Assembly: GCA_030425485.1 (NCBI GenBank)
Contig: JAUIAM010000006.1
Coordinates: 144,275 to 208,274 of the forward strand
Direction: 5' to 3'
Length of the DNA: 64,000 nt
From: Verrucomicrobiia bacterium
GTDB lineage: Bacteria > Verrucomicrobiota > Verrucomicrobiia > Opitutales > Cerasicoccaceae
Positions within the stretch are counted from its first letter, which is position 1. Every line of letters starts with the position of its first letter. The translations under genes were made by a program, and so were the position numbers. Shown piece after piece: positions 26,130-34,459 of the stretch. The notes below the pieces were generated by a model. The model was not told where the DNA came from. It was given only the letters and a program-made list of their open reading frames with translations, and ran no database searches.

Positions 26130-27146
26130 ATGCGTTACAGTCGCGTTACGTTTGTGTGCCGATGGATTCTCCTGCTGCTACTCGGGCAGGTGGTCACGAG
26201 CGTGCACGCAGCCGACTACGAGGATGAGCCCAACTACGTGCGCCTGGACCTCGGCATGCGCTACACGACGCTGTTTGACAAGGATACGCTGGACCAGTTG
26301 ACCAGCAGTTTTGCCTACCGGGTAACGGGATTCTACTCGGCGGGCCTGGCCGATACTACGCTTGGTCAGTGGACGCTGCGCGGGATGGCCGGTACCGGTT
26401 CGGTCTATACCTCGTCGAACAGTACCTTTGCCAACACGACGGGCCGGCGCATTGGGGCCCAGAATTTTAACATGCGGCAAATCTACCTGCAGAGCGACCT
26501 CGACCTGTGGCGTTTTCAGTTTGGGGTGCTGCCGCCCAACCATGGTGATCTGGCGGACTTGAGCTACGATCCCGACGGCTGGGTGCGTGGTGGCCGTGTG
26601 GTAGCACCCTTGTACGACGGTAGCGTCGAGGTGGTTACGGGGGCGATCGACCGTATACTCGACCCCAACGCCTTCCAGTGGTGGAACGAGTGGAACTACT
26701 TCGGCACGCGTGTCCGGCAAAATCTTCCCTACGACTTGAGCGGCGCGGTGGCTTACGAATACCTCCAGGACCAGAACTATCTCTCCGCGCAGTTGCGGCA
26801 GGACTGGATTCGCGAAGACGACGAACGCCTCTACGGGCAGGCGGAGTTTATCTATAATGATACGCGGGCCAATTGGGCCTGGAGTGCCGCCGTCGGTTAC
26901 AAGATACCCGACATCTCCATCCTGGTGAACTACACCTATATCAATCCCTCGTTCGGGCTGCGTGGCGCGCTCTCCAGTGACTTTTTCTCCTTCGGCCACC
27001 GCTTGGACGTACGCTTCAGCGGCGATATCGATCTGGTGGAGGGACTTCGTTGGTACGTCTACACGGACCTGGTCGAGCGGGGCGTTCGCCTGCGCACGGG
27101 CTTTACTTACCGCTTTGGGGCAGGCACGGGTGGCTTCCTCTTCTAG
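26130..27146 (+). CDS. Outer-membrane beta-barrel protein, porin-like
   Basis: The 338-residue product starts with a signal peptide (SRVTFVCRWILLLLLGQVV, ending SVHA) at ATG 26130. The rest has alternating amphipathic strands rich in Tyr/Trp, typical of a barrel: RLDLGMRYTTLF, MRQIYLQSDLDLWRFQFG, WAWSAAVGYKIPDISILV, and a final strand ending RTGFTYRFGAGTGGFLF, where the terminal aromatic residue suits BAM recognition. No specific porin family is recognised. The open frame upstream of 26130 only shadows the divergent gluQRS gene. Confidence 0.72.
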   Translation: MRYSRVTFVCRWILLLLLGQVVTSVHAADYEDEPNYVRLDLGMRYTTLFDKDTLDQLTSSFAYRVTGFYSAGLADTTLGQWTLRGMAGTGSVYTSSNSTFANTTGRRIGAQNFNMRQIYLQSDLDLWRFQFGVLPPNHGDLADLSYDPDGWVRGGRVVAPLYDGSVEVVTGAIDRILDPNAFQWWNEWNYFGTRVRQNLPYDLSGAVAYEYLQDQNYLSAQLRQDWIREDDERLYGQAEFIYNDTRANWAWSAAVGYKIPDISILVNYTYINPSFGLRGALSSDFFSFGHRLDVRFSGDIDLVEGLRWYVYTDLVERGVRLRTGFTYRFGAGTGGFLF

Positions 27147-27277
27147 GCTCTGGGCAGGGACAGCGTTGCGTGGTCGGCGAGTCCGGGAATGCATCCTGTA
27201 TTCTCCCATAATGCACGCGCCCTGCGGTGTGCATAATTTTATTGTATTAACCTGTCGGTGTGGGTTACGCTGACCCC

Positions 27278-27754
27278 ATGAATGCCATCAAATCCCTCCT
27301 GTCTGCTTCCTCACTCCTTCTCATTGCCTGCACGGTAAACGCTGATGAGCTGCTCCGTAACGGAGACTTTGAGCGGGGCACGAGCGGTTGGAAAGGCGAC
27401 CGCAAGGTGGTCGAGTATTCCGGTAACAACAAGGTGTGCGAAATCAAAGTCGATGACGACATCCAGAGCTTTTATCAGGAAGACCTGGACGTTAAAGACC
27501 TCAAGGACATCGTCCTGACGTTTAAGTATAAGGTCAGCAGCGACTATAAGGGGCGCGGCCTGACCATGAAGTTTATCCGCCCCGACAGGGGGTTCACCTA
27601 CCGCACCATTGACCTCAAGGGCGGCGATAAATGGCATACCTACAAGTGGAATTTCGGCGAGATTCGCGGCGCGGATGAAATCACCCTTGAGATTGAAATC
27701 CTGGAGGGCGAAGGCACGATACTGCTGGACGATTTTTCCGTGACGCCGAAGTAA
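27278..27754 (+). CDS. Secreted carbohydrate-binding-module-like protein
   Basis: The 158-residue protein has a signal peptide ending in CTVNADE, possibly a lipobox-type Cys at SLLLIAC. The mature part opens with LLRNGDFERGTSGWKGD, the typical first strand of CBM4/9-type galactose-binding-like domains, followed by VLTFKYKVSSDYKGRG and the final TILLDDFSVTPK strand that ends such jelly rolls. It is a single domain and so may bind glycans or act as an accessory subunit. No enzyme is attached. The start is ATG 27278. Confidence 0.7.
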   Translation: MNAIKSLLSASSLLLIACTVNADELLRNGDFERGTSGWKGDRKVVEYSGNNKVCEIKVDDDIQSFYQEDLDVKDLKDIVLTFKYKVSSDYKGRGLTMKFIRPDRGFTYRTIDLKGGDKWHTYKWNFGEIRGADEITLEIEILEGEGTILLDDFSVTPK

Positions 27755-27837
27755 ACCCCGCTTTTTGCGGAAGTGCTTTGGCCTCCGGCACGGAAAAGAA
27801 TTGGCAAGGGGCCGATGGCTGCGCCAACCTCTCCCCT

Positions 27838-29919
27838 ATGGATTTTGACGGACCGAGCGTGAAGCTGGGTGGCGACTTTGCCCCCATCGACTATGCCGCC
27901 GAGCTCAACGAGCAGCAACTCGCTGCCGTGTGCGCGGAGGACGGGCCTGCGCTCGTGCTGGCCGGAGCCGGTTCGGGCAAGACCCGCACGCTGACTTATC
28001 GCGTGGCCTGGCTGCTGGAGCAAAAGGTTTGGCCGGGCGAAATCCTGCTCCTCACTTTTACCAATAAGGCCGCGCGCGAAATGCTCGGTCGCGTCGAAGA
28101 GCTGACCAGCGTGCCCCGTTGGAAGTTCTGGGGCGGCACCTTCCACTCCATCGGGCAGCGTACGCTGCGCATGCACGGCGAGAGCGTTGGTGTGGAGAAG
28201 GGCTTTACCATCCTGGATCAGGGGGATGCGGAGTCACTGCTGGGCGATGTCATCCGCGAGCGCGACAGTGCCTTTCTCAAAAACAAGGAGCACCCCAAGG
28301 CCCGCGTCGTCGCGGAGATGATAAGCTACGCGCGTAACACCCGGCGGCCTCTTAGCGATGTCATCCTGACCCGCTACCCGTGGCTGGAGGACATTCTGGA
28401 AACGCTACTCTCCTTTGCCAGTGGCTATGCCGAGCGCAAGCTGCGCCAGCAGACGCTCGACTACGATGACCTGCTGGAGCACTGGCTGAAGCTACTCGAA
28501 ACAGACGAGGCCGCGCGCACGCATTATCAGGAGCGGTTCCGTCACATTCTCGTCGATGAGTTTCAGGATACGAACAAGCTCCAGGGCAGCATCGTGAACC
28601 TGCTCGCGGCCAAGCGTCGCAACCTGATGGTCGTGGGGGATAACTGGCAGTGCATTTACACTTGGCGCGGGGCCGAGTTTGGCAACATGGGCGACTTCGC
28701 CGAGGCCTTCCCCGAGCGCACCATTTACAAGATCGAGACGAACTACCGCTCCAGCCCGGAGATTCTCGGTTACGCCAATGCCATGATGGAGGAGCACCCG
28801 CCGATCGACGGCTACCCGCTCGAACTCCAGGCCCACCGCCCTTCGCTGGAAAAGCCCTTTGTGCTGCCCTGCATGGATACCCGCGCGCAGGCCGACCTTA
28901 TCATCCGCCGCCTAGAAGGGCTGATGGAGGAGGGGCGTTCGCTCAAGGACGTGGCCGTGCTCTACCGGGCGCACTACCAGGCGATGGATTTGCAGATGGA
29001 GCTCTCCCGCCGTAGCGTACCGTACACCATCACCAGCGGGGTGCGCTTCTTCGAGCAGGCGCACATCCGCGACCTCGTGGCCCAGCTCCGCATCGTCTCC
29101 AACCCGCGCGACTCAGCAGCCTTTGAGCGCGTGGCCTGCCTGCTGCCACGTGTCGGCGCCGTGACCGCGAAGAAACTTTATAAGGCCTCGCATGAGTTGG
29201 CTGAAAAGGAGCGCACCTCGCTCGTCTGGGCCATGCTGGGCGAACCCATTTTAAAGAAAGTCCCCGGCGATGCCCGCGAAGAGTGGAAAGATCTTGCCCA
29301 GACGCTGATTGACATGGAGCGTGCAATGGGCGGACCCGTTGTGAAGCCACCCGCGCCGGAAAGCCCGGACCTCTTCGATCTCGCGGCCAAGCAGCCCCAG
29401 GAGACGCGGGTCGCAGCCACGCCGCAGGAGATCGTCAAGCTGGCCATTGAGGGTTGGTATGGCGACTACCTGCGCAATATTTACGATAACTGGCAGAGCC
29501 GCAAAGACGACCTCGACAGCCTGCTCGGCTTTGCCGCGCGCTACGAGGACATGAGCGAACTGCTGGCCCAGCTCGTCCTGCTCAACTCCGAGACGAGCGA
29601 CCGCCGCATCGACCCCGACGAGCAAACTGTGAAGCTGACCACGATTCACCAGGCCAAGGGGCTGGAGTTTCCGGTGGTCTTCGTGCTCGGGCTCTCCGAG
29701 GGTCTGCTGCCGCTCAAGCGCGCGATCGAAGAGGGCGATGTGGAGGAGGAGCGCCGCCTGCTTTACGTTGCCGTGACCCGGGCCAAGGAGGAGCTTTACC
29801 TTTGCTATCCGCGCATCACCACCTCCGGCGGACCGCCACAACTGCTCGAGCCCTCGCGCTTTCTCTCCAGCGTATCAGAAAACCACTACGAAGTGCTCCG
29901 TACCGGTGGCGGGCGCTAG
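27838..29919 (+). CDS. UvrD/PcrA/Rep-family DNA helicase
   Basis: This SF1A helicase of 693 residues has all main motifs: Q motif LNEQQLAAV, motif I AGAGSGKTRTLTYR near residue 45, Ia LLTFTNKAAREML, motif II VDEFQDTNKLQ, motif III VGDNWQCIYTWRGAE, IV ETNYRSSPEIL, V TIHQAKGLEFPVVFVLGLSEG and VI RLLYVAVTRAKEELYL. Motif V is closest to UvrD/PcrA, though motif II reads DEFQD as in Rep/UvrD. It probably acts in repair or replication restart. The C-terminal Tudor domain of PcrA is not apparent. ATG 27838 is used. Confidence 0.93.
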   Translation: MDFDGPSVKLGGDFAPIDYAAELNEQQLAAVCAEDGPALVLAGAGSGKTRTLTYRVAWLLEQKVWPGEILLLTFTNKAAREMLGRVEELTSVPRWKFWGGTFHSIGQRTLRMHGESVGVEKGFTILDQGDAESLLGDVIRERDSAFLKNKEHPKARVVAEMISYARNTRRPLSDVILTRYPWLEDILETLLSFASGYAERKLRQQTLDYDDLLEHWLKLLETDEAARTHYQERFRHILVDEFQDTNKLQGSIVNLLAAKRRNLMVVGDNWQCIYTWRGAEFGNMGDFAEAFPERTIYKIETNYRSSPEILGYANAMMEEHPPIDGYPLELQAHRPSLEKPFVLPCMDTRAQADLIIRRLEGLMEEGRSLKDVAVLYRAHYQAMDLQMELSRRSVPYTITSGVRFFEQAHIRDLVAQLRIVSNPRDSAAFERVACLLPRVGAVTAKKLYKASHELAEKERTSLVWAMLGEPILKKVPGDAREEWKDLAQTLIDMERAMGGPVVKPPAPESPDLFDLAAKQPQETRVAATPQEIVKLAIEGWYGDYLRNIYDNWQSRKDDLDSLLGFAARYEDMSELLAQLVLLNSETSDRRIDPDEQTVKLTTIHQAKGLEFPVVFVLGLSEGLLPLKRAIEEGDVEEERRLLYVAVTRAKEELYLCYPRITTSGGPPQLLEPSRFLSSVSENHYEVLRTGGGR

Positions 29920-30018
29920 GTATACGGTTTCTTTATCTAGCAGCAGAGGCGAAGAGCGCAACTTGCTAACATGTGTTACACTAGCTGGGCTCTGAGTTTT
30001 AGTTTGAACTCGCCTATT

Positions 30019-30136
30019 GTTGTCATCCTGAGCGAAGTCGAAGGATCTCCGCGCACGGAGACAATTGACCGTACTTTTCGTTCGCTCGAGGAGATCCTTC
30101 GGTGCGTTCTCAGCGCGGACTTAATCAGGATGACAA
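30019..30136. repeat. Large imperfect inverted repeat (GTCATCCTGAGC type)
   Basis: TTGTCATCCTGAGCGAAGTC with GAAGGATCTCC at the left end pairs with GGAGATCCTTC, a TTCTCAGC stretch and AGGATGACAA at the right end, making a roughly 118-bp palindromic unit. Sequences of this type are widely dispersed in the intergenic DNA of many unrelated bacteria. The rest of 29920-30178 holds no gene. Confidence 0.8.
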
Positions 30137-30178
30137 GGCTGAGGAGAATTCGAAAATCTTTCCTTGCTGTGATTGCAC

Positions 30179-30210
30179 AAAAAAAGCAGCCCTCTCGTGA
30201 AGGGCTGCTT
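30179..30210 (-). terminator. Rho-independent terminator of the 30.2-kb lipoprotein gene
   Basis: On the minus strand AAGCAGCCCT and AGGGCTGCTT form a perfect 10-bp stem with a 6-nt loop, followed by a T tract. It starts about 20 bp after the stop codon of the lipoprotein gene. Confidence 0.93.
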
Positions 30211-30230
30211 GAGCTAAAGCTGATGCCAGG

Positions 30231-30614
30231 CTACTTGCTGCTGGAGGAGTCGCTGGAGGTGGCTTCCTCGACCGACTTGGCCGCATCGTTGACGTGCTGC
30301 TTAGCGTCGTTATACGCGTCGATGGTGCCTTGCTTGGCGTCCTCGTAAGCCTTGGTCGCGCCTTCCTTGGTGCTTTCATAGGCGTGGTTGACGTGCTTCT
30401 TGGCATCGTCGTAGGCGTCTTGTGCGCCGTCGGCCATGTCATTGGCACCTTGCTCGATCTTGTCGCCCGCTTCCTTCATCGAGGTGCTGACGTCTTTCTT
30501 GGCCGACTCGGCTGCGTCGTCGACTTTTTCCTTGGTTTCGTCGCTACAGCCAGTGAAGGCAAACAAGCTCAAGCAGAGAGCTGAGAGGGTGAGGGCTTTG
30601 AGGAATGTTTTCAT
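30231..30614 (-). CDS. Lipoprotein with amphipathic 11-mer-like repeats
   Basis: The 127-residue protein has a lipoprotein signal (FLKALTLSALCLSLFAFTGC, Cys about residue 23). The mature part is almost entirely helical, with repeated A-Y-x-D-A-K units: DAYDDAKKHVNHAYESTKEG, TKAYEDAKQG, DAYNDAKQHVNDAAKSVEEA. Such YtxH/LEA-like amphipathic repeats appear in envelope stress proteins. It ends in a Ser-rich acidic tail. A strong terminator follows and it is transcribed alone. Stress protection of the envelope is an inference from composition. Confidence 0.75.
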   Translation of the reverse strand: MKTFLKALTLSALCLSLFAFTGCSDETKEKVDDAAESAKKDVSTSMKEAGDKIEQGANDMADGAQDAYDDAKKHVNHAYESTKEGATKAYEDAKQGTIDAYNDAKQHVNDAAKSVEEATSSDSSSSK

Positions 30615-30760
30615 AGTATCGTTGCTAAGCGGTTTAGTATACTGGGCAAAAGCATAGTGCGTGCTTGCCCCCGTGCAACGCTGGAATCGGACGGCGGGGG
30701 GATGAGTTAAGCCCGAATTTTCTGTTGGCGATGTTTGGATTTTCAGTAAATAATGAAAAT

Positions 30761-31270
30761 ATGAAAAGAAAAGAATGTTTAAAAGGGGTAACGCAAGGCT
30801 TGGCCAAGGCCCAGCTCGTCATGGTGACGCCGGGACTGCTTGCCGCCGCCTACGGGTTTTTCATGGGTACGCTCATTCTTCTGGAGGGTGAGGTTGTGGA
30901 GGTGGCTTTGGGACTTGGTCTGTATGCGATTATCCTGCCAGGGCTCTGGTTGTATGTCCGCTATTGGAGAATTACTCTAGGCGAGCCCGCCGCTGGTTAT
31001 GAACTCAGGACGTGGGTGGGCACTTTCGTGTATAATCTGCCCTTCGCGGTGGCTGCTGTTTTCGCGCTAGTAAACCTTGTCGACAAATCGTACGTGCTGG
31101 ATTGGACAGACTATATCGCTATCTACGCCATGCTTACCCCGTGGGCCGCAATCATCTTCGCCGTTCAGGGCTGGCGACGCATCCGTGCCGTGCGGCGAGG
31201 ACTACTCCAGGGCGCGGAGGGCGGACTCGAGCGCGGTGTCGAAGGGCCAGCTCTGGTCAAAGATCTGTGA
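30761..31270 (+). CDS. Four-helix integral membrane protein, unknown
   Basis: The 169-residue product starts MKRKECLKGVTQGL at ATG 30761 (an ATG ten codons earlier is possible). It has four hydrophobic segments: VMVTPGLLAAAYGFFMGTLI, ALGLGLYAIILPGLWLYVRY, FVYNLPFAVAAVFALVNLV and YIAIYAMLTPWAAIIFAVQG. The basic C-terminal tail (WRRIRAVRRG) is likely cytosolic. Its last 69 bp overlap the convergent TetR gene, so the final 20 or so residues may not be conserved. No family is recognised. Confidence 0.6.
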   Translation: MKRKECLKGVTQGLAKAQLVMVTPGLLAAAYGFFMGTLILLEGEVVEVALGLGLYAIILPGLWLYVRYWRITLGEPAAGYELRTWVGTFVYNLPFAVAAVFALVNLVDKSYVLDWTDYIAIYAMLTPWAAIIFAVQGWRRIRAVRRGLLQGAEGGLERGVEGPALVKDL

Positions 31271-31780
31271 CTGCATCTGTGCGGACTCGTAGAGCAGGTA
31301 AAGGGTGTGGGCGGTTTCCTCGGTCGTGCGCTTGAGCGGGCTGACGCGCCCGGCGGCGTAGCGTTCGACCAGTCGGGTGATGGCCTCGATGACGAGCTGC
31401 TGGTGCGCGATGATGGCCTGCCGCATCGGGTCGGCGATGTCGGGGATATCCGAGGCGACGTTGAGAAAGGGGCTGCCGCGATAGCGCGGATGGTAGCCGG
31501 TTTTGGCCCGATCGAAGAAGAGGCGAATTTTTTCCAGCGGTGCCTGCTGTGAGCGCAGGATGGGCTCGACCTCGGAAACGAATGTCGCGCTGCACTGCTC
31601 CAGCCAGGCCAGGCCGAGCTCCTGCTTGGTCGAGAAGTTGCTATAAAACGTGGCCTTGGCCACGGCGGCCTCGTCGATGATCTGGTTCACGCCCGTCTGG
31701 TAGTAGCCCTGCTCGTAAAAGAGCCGGGATGCGACCGCCAAAATGCGCTCGCGAGGCGTGCTGGGTTTCTCATCGCTCAC
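31202..31780 (-). CDS. TetR/AcrR-family transcriptional regulator
   Basis: The 192-residue regulator has the N-terminal TetR HTH: RERILAVASRLFYEQGYYQT, GVNQIIDEAAVAKATFYSNF, STKQELGLAWLEQ. A helical ligand-binding domain of the YxaF/AcrR-like type follows (FFDRAKTGYHPRYRGSPFLN). The start is GTG 31780. A near-palindrome is seen just upstream and suggests autoregulation. The neighbouring membrane protein is convergent and overlapping, so the target gene is not obvious. Confidence 0.9.
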   Translation of the reverse strand: MSDEKPSTPRERILAVASRLFYEQGYYQTGVNQIIDEAAVAKATFYSNFSTKQELGLAWLEQCSATFVSEVEPILRSQQAPLEKIRLFFDRAKTGYHPRYRGSPFLNVASDIPDIADPMRQAIIAHQQLVIEAITRLVERYAAGRVSPLKRTTEETAHTLYLLYESAQMQSQIFDQSWPFDTALESALRALE

Positions 31781-31797
31781 GGAGCCAGCCTGCGTGA

Positions 31798-31811
31798 ACA
31801 GACAGGTCGGT
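31798..31811. promoter_or_regulatory. Candidate TetR-family operator
   Basis: ACAGAC-AG-GTCGGT is an imperfect inverted repeat (5 of 6 pairs) centred about 25 bp upstream of the tetR GTG. ACCGAC...GTCGGT-like palindromes are common TetR-family sites. Pattern only. Confidence 0.4.
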
Positions 31812-31856
31812 CAAGCGCGAATGCACCATTTTATGCGAGCTAGAGCGCGGGTGGGT

Positions 31857-32390
31857 TTAAACTGTCAGGCTGGCCCAGGCTTCTTTGGTCTTTTCCCAGA
31901 CGAGGAGAAAGCTGGGGGCAAAGTCGTCCGGCGCGCGGTCGATCTCGGCGTCGAGCGCCTCAGGGGTGAACCACCGGCCCTCGCTGATTTCGTCCGCTTC
32001 GGGGGTGATGTCGCCGTCCCAGACGAGCTCGTACACCGCGATAAATTCGTAGCCGGTGGCGCGGCGGGGCGACTCCGTGAAGACGAGGTCGACGGCTTCC
32101 GGGCCGCTGATGGGGATGCCGAGCTCTTCGCCCAGTTCGCGCACAGTGGCGCTCTCGTAGGTCTCGCCCGAGTCAACGTGGCCGGAGCAGGAGGTGGTCC
32201 AGCGGTTGGGGTAGGTGTCCTTGGTGGGGGAGCGGCGCTGCACGTAGATTTCTCCCGCGCTGTTTTTTACCACGATGTGGACGGCGCGGTGAAAGAGGCG
32301 GCGGCGGTGGACTTCTGCGCGCGTGAGCTGGCAGATGACTTCGTCGCGCTGGTTGACGACGTCAAACAATTCATCGGGGCTAGAGGGCAT
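31857..32390 (-). CDS. Nudix hydrolase (YfcD/IDI-like)
   Basis: The 177-residue protein has a full Nudix box, GHVDSGETYESATVRELGEE, matching G-x5-E-x7-REUxEExGU, preceded by FHRAVHIVVKNSAGEIYVQR and TYPNRWTTSCSGH. The latter string and the N-terminal FDVVNQRDEVI are typical of the YfcD and isopentenyl-diphosphate isomerase branch. Without the IDI catalytic Cys context a pyrophosphohydrolase role is more likely; the substrate is unknown. It lies 76 bp upstream of tetR on the same strand. Confidence 0.88.
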   Translation of the reverse strand: MPSSPDELFDVVNQRDEVICQLTRAEVHRRRLFHRAVHIVVKNSAGEIYVQRRSPTKDTYPNRWTTSCSGHVDSGETYESATVRELGEELGIPISGPEAVDLVFTESPRRATGYEFIAVYELVWDGDITPEADEISEGRWFTPEALDAEIDRAPDDFAPSFLLVWEKTKEAWASLTV

Positions 32391-32541
32391 GACAGGTTTG
32401 TGCTGGTACAGACAGGGGGTACGGGGATTTGTTCAACGCGCGGGTGTATTGGTTTTTTCAATACACCCAATTCGTTGACGCCCCTTCGTATATCAGCACG
32501 GGGCGGGCTTTGCGCTGTCGTGCGGAGTGTTTTACGGTTTT

Positions 32542-33480
32542 TTATCCGTCGGCCTTCAGGCCGCTGGCCAGCAGGGTCTCGAAGTGCGGCTCCTGCTCTT
32601 CGCAGGAAACGACGGAGACGTCCACGCCCTCGAAGCCCAACTCCTTGAGCCACTGGTAGAGGGTGTTTTCGGCAAAGCCCAGCCAGGTGTCTGCGTAGAG
32701 CTCGCGGGCTTTTTCAAAGGTGTGCTCCTTGAGGTCGAGTACGATGAGCCGCCCGCCGGGTTTTAAAATGCGGTGCGCTTCGGCCAAGGCTTGTTGCGGC
32801 TTACGTGCGTGGTGCAGGGCCTGGCTGAGGTAGGCGAGGTCGACGCTCGCGTCGGCCAGCGGCACGGACTCGATGTCTCCGAGCTGGTAGTGGAGGTTTT
32901 CGATGCCGTGCTTCTTGGCCAGTTCGGTACCGAACTCCACCATCTTACGGGAGTTGTCGATGCAGTGCACGCACTCGGCGCGCTGGGCCAGAAGCTGGGC
33001 CAGTACACCTTCGCCCGCGCCGAGGTCAGCGATGGTGATCTTGGGCGTGAGGTGGAGGAGGAAATGGCCGATGCCCTCCCAGGTGCGGCCGGGGCAGTAG
33101 TTTTTACCCAGACGACCCGCTACGGTGTTAAAGTACTGCTCGGCGTGCTTGCGGCGTTTTTCGAGGATGCGGGCGAGGTTGGCCGCGTCGTTTTCCAGCT
33201 CGGGGCGGGAGGAGGCGGCCTCGCAGGCTGCGGCGATGAGCTTGCGCTCGGCTTCGGGCAGTTGTCGGGCGAGGGAGTAAAAGCTGCGCTTGCCGTCCTT
33301 GCGGTCGCTAGTCAGCCCGCCTTGGCGCAGCAGCGCCAAATGCGAGGAAATGCGCGACTGGCCCATGTCGAGGATCTCCTGCAACTCGGCCACCGAAAGC
33401 TCCTCGCGCGCCAGCAAGGCCACGACCCGCAGACGCGTGGGGTCGGCCAACAACTTTAGGGTGTCAAGCGGATCCGTCAT
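32542..33480 (-). CDS. ArsR-family regulator fused to SAM-methyltransferase domain (SahR-like)
   Basis: Residues 1-95 are an ArsR/SmtB winged helix (LADPTRLRVVALLAREELSV, ILDMGQSRISSHLALLRQGG) with no Cys metal site of the CxC type. Residues 140-250 are a class I methyltransferase fold: IADLGAGEGVLAQLLAQRA, the acidic strand-2 end CIDNS, QLGDIESVPLADASVDLAY and LSQALHHARKPQQAL, ending in PGGRLIVLDL. This architecture is that of SahR, a repressor of SAM-cycle genes (ahcY, metE/H, metF, metK) described in Proteobacteria that senses S-adenosylhomocysteine through its methyltransferase-like domain. The name is inferred from architecture. Confidence 0.85.
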   Translation of the reverse strand: MTDPLDTLKLLADPTRLRVVALLAREELSVAELQEILDMGQSRISSHLALLRQGGLTSDRKDGKRSFYSLARQLPEAERKLIAAACEAASSRPELENDAANLARILEKRRKHAEQYFNTVAGRLGKNYCPGRTWEGIGHFLLHLTPKITIADLGAGEGVLAQLLAQRAECVHCIDNSRKMVEFGTELAKKHGIENLHYQLGDIESVPLADASVDLAYLSQALHHARKPQQALAEAHRILKPGGRLIVLDLKEHTFEKARELYADTWLGFAENTLYQWLKELGFEGVDVSVVSCEEQEPHFETLLASGLKADG

Positions 33481-33547
33481 GCGGAGATGTTTTCGCTTCT
33501 GCTCTGGGTGGTCAATGCTTTAGGCGCGTCTTGACTACTGATTGGGA

Positions 33548-34351
33548 ATGATTCAAGATTCGTACGTGCTGTTACGAGCCGTTAGCTTGTCCTGTGCTCT
33601 TTTAACCCCCTGCTTAGGTGATGTTGGGGAGCAGGTTGAATTTCGCGAAGTCAAAGCCGGTTCGCGTATGTCTGGAGCTTTGAGTGCTGACTACATCATC
33701 TATGGTGTGCAGGGGACCGCCTGGTTGGAAGATGACGACGCCCCACGTGAGGCGGATTCGCCATATGGGCATGCCAAGGCCAATCTACTCCCCGAGAGCG
33801 AGCTCGTGCTGTTCGGTAATCAGGGGCGACGCGATTTTGATTCCGTTGGCTATGCGCGAAGCGGTAGCGATTCCCTGCTGACCGAGGTGGAACTGTGGAG
33901 CGATGATACGGACAGTTTAATCCTGGTCGGCGGGGTGAGGTCGGCCAATACCTTGCCCCTGTACCTGAGTGACGACTGGCGTCCGGTGCTTGGCCTATAC
34001 TGGGCACGCCATATCCGAAAGGGACGCTTGCTCGACGACTTCATCCTGAGAATGGAGCACGAAATGGCGGAAGACTTTACCGATCACATGCCGAACATCT
34101 CCTTTTTTGGTCAGTTGGATGATGATGTGTACTACCAAATCGGCGCTCCTCGCGGGGCAATCATCTGGCAGGATGATCGCGACCTAAGCATGAGTGTGGG
34201 GTATGACCTGCAAAAGCTCAGCCTTGGCTCGCGGGCGGTTTACCGGATTGGCCAGAAGTTTCTTATGTATCATGAGGTCGAGTACGATATCGATGACAAG
34301 AAACTTTCGGCCGGGCTTGGGCTAAAGTACGGTGACAATGTCGAAGAGTAG
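33548..34351 (+). CDS. Exported hypothetical protein, possible barrel
   Basis: The 267-residue product begins with a probable signal peptide (YVLLRAVSLSCALLTPCLG). The mature region has alternating beta strands, particularly toward the C-terminus (LSMSVGYDLQKLSLGSRAVY, KLSAGLGLKYGD), consistent with an outer-membrane or periplasmic beta protein. There is no recognisable motif. It is convergent with greA and shares the bidirectional terminator at 34.4 kb. Confidence 0.6.
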   Translation: MIQDSYVLLRAVSLSCALLTPCLGDVGEQVEFREVKAGSRMSGALSADYIIYGVQGTAWLEDDDAPREADSPYGHAKANLLPESELVLFGNQGRRDFDSVGYARSGSDSLLTEVELWSDDTDSLILVGGVRSANTLPLYLSDDWRPVLGLYWARHIRKGRLLDDFILRMEHEMAEDFTDHMPNISFFGQLDDDVYYQIGAPRGAIIWQDDRDLSMSVGYDLQKLSLGSRAVYRIGQKFLMYHEVEYDIDDKKLSAGLGLKYGDNVEE

Positions 34352-34383
34352 CGCAGTGGCGCTTCTCATGTAAATACAGCCAT

Positions 34384-34416
34384 AAAAAATGCCGACGGCG
34401 TGAACCGTCGGCATTT
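34384..34416. terminator. Bidirectional terminator between the 33.5-kb gene and greA
   Basis: ATGCCGACGG (34389-34398) pairs perfectly with CCGTCGGCAT (34405-34414), with a 6-nt loop. The A-run on the left becomes a T tract for the minus-strand greA transcript, so it is strong for greA and weaker on the plus strand. Confidence 0.9.
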
Positions 34417-34459
34417 GTGAAATCGGAGTGTGGGAGGGGGTGGCCTCCCGTTGCCTGGC

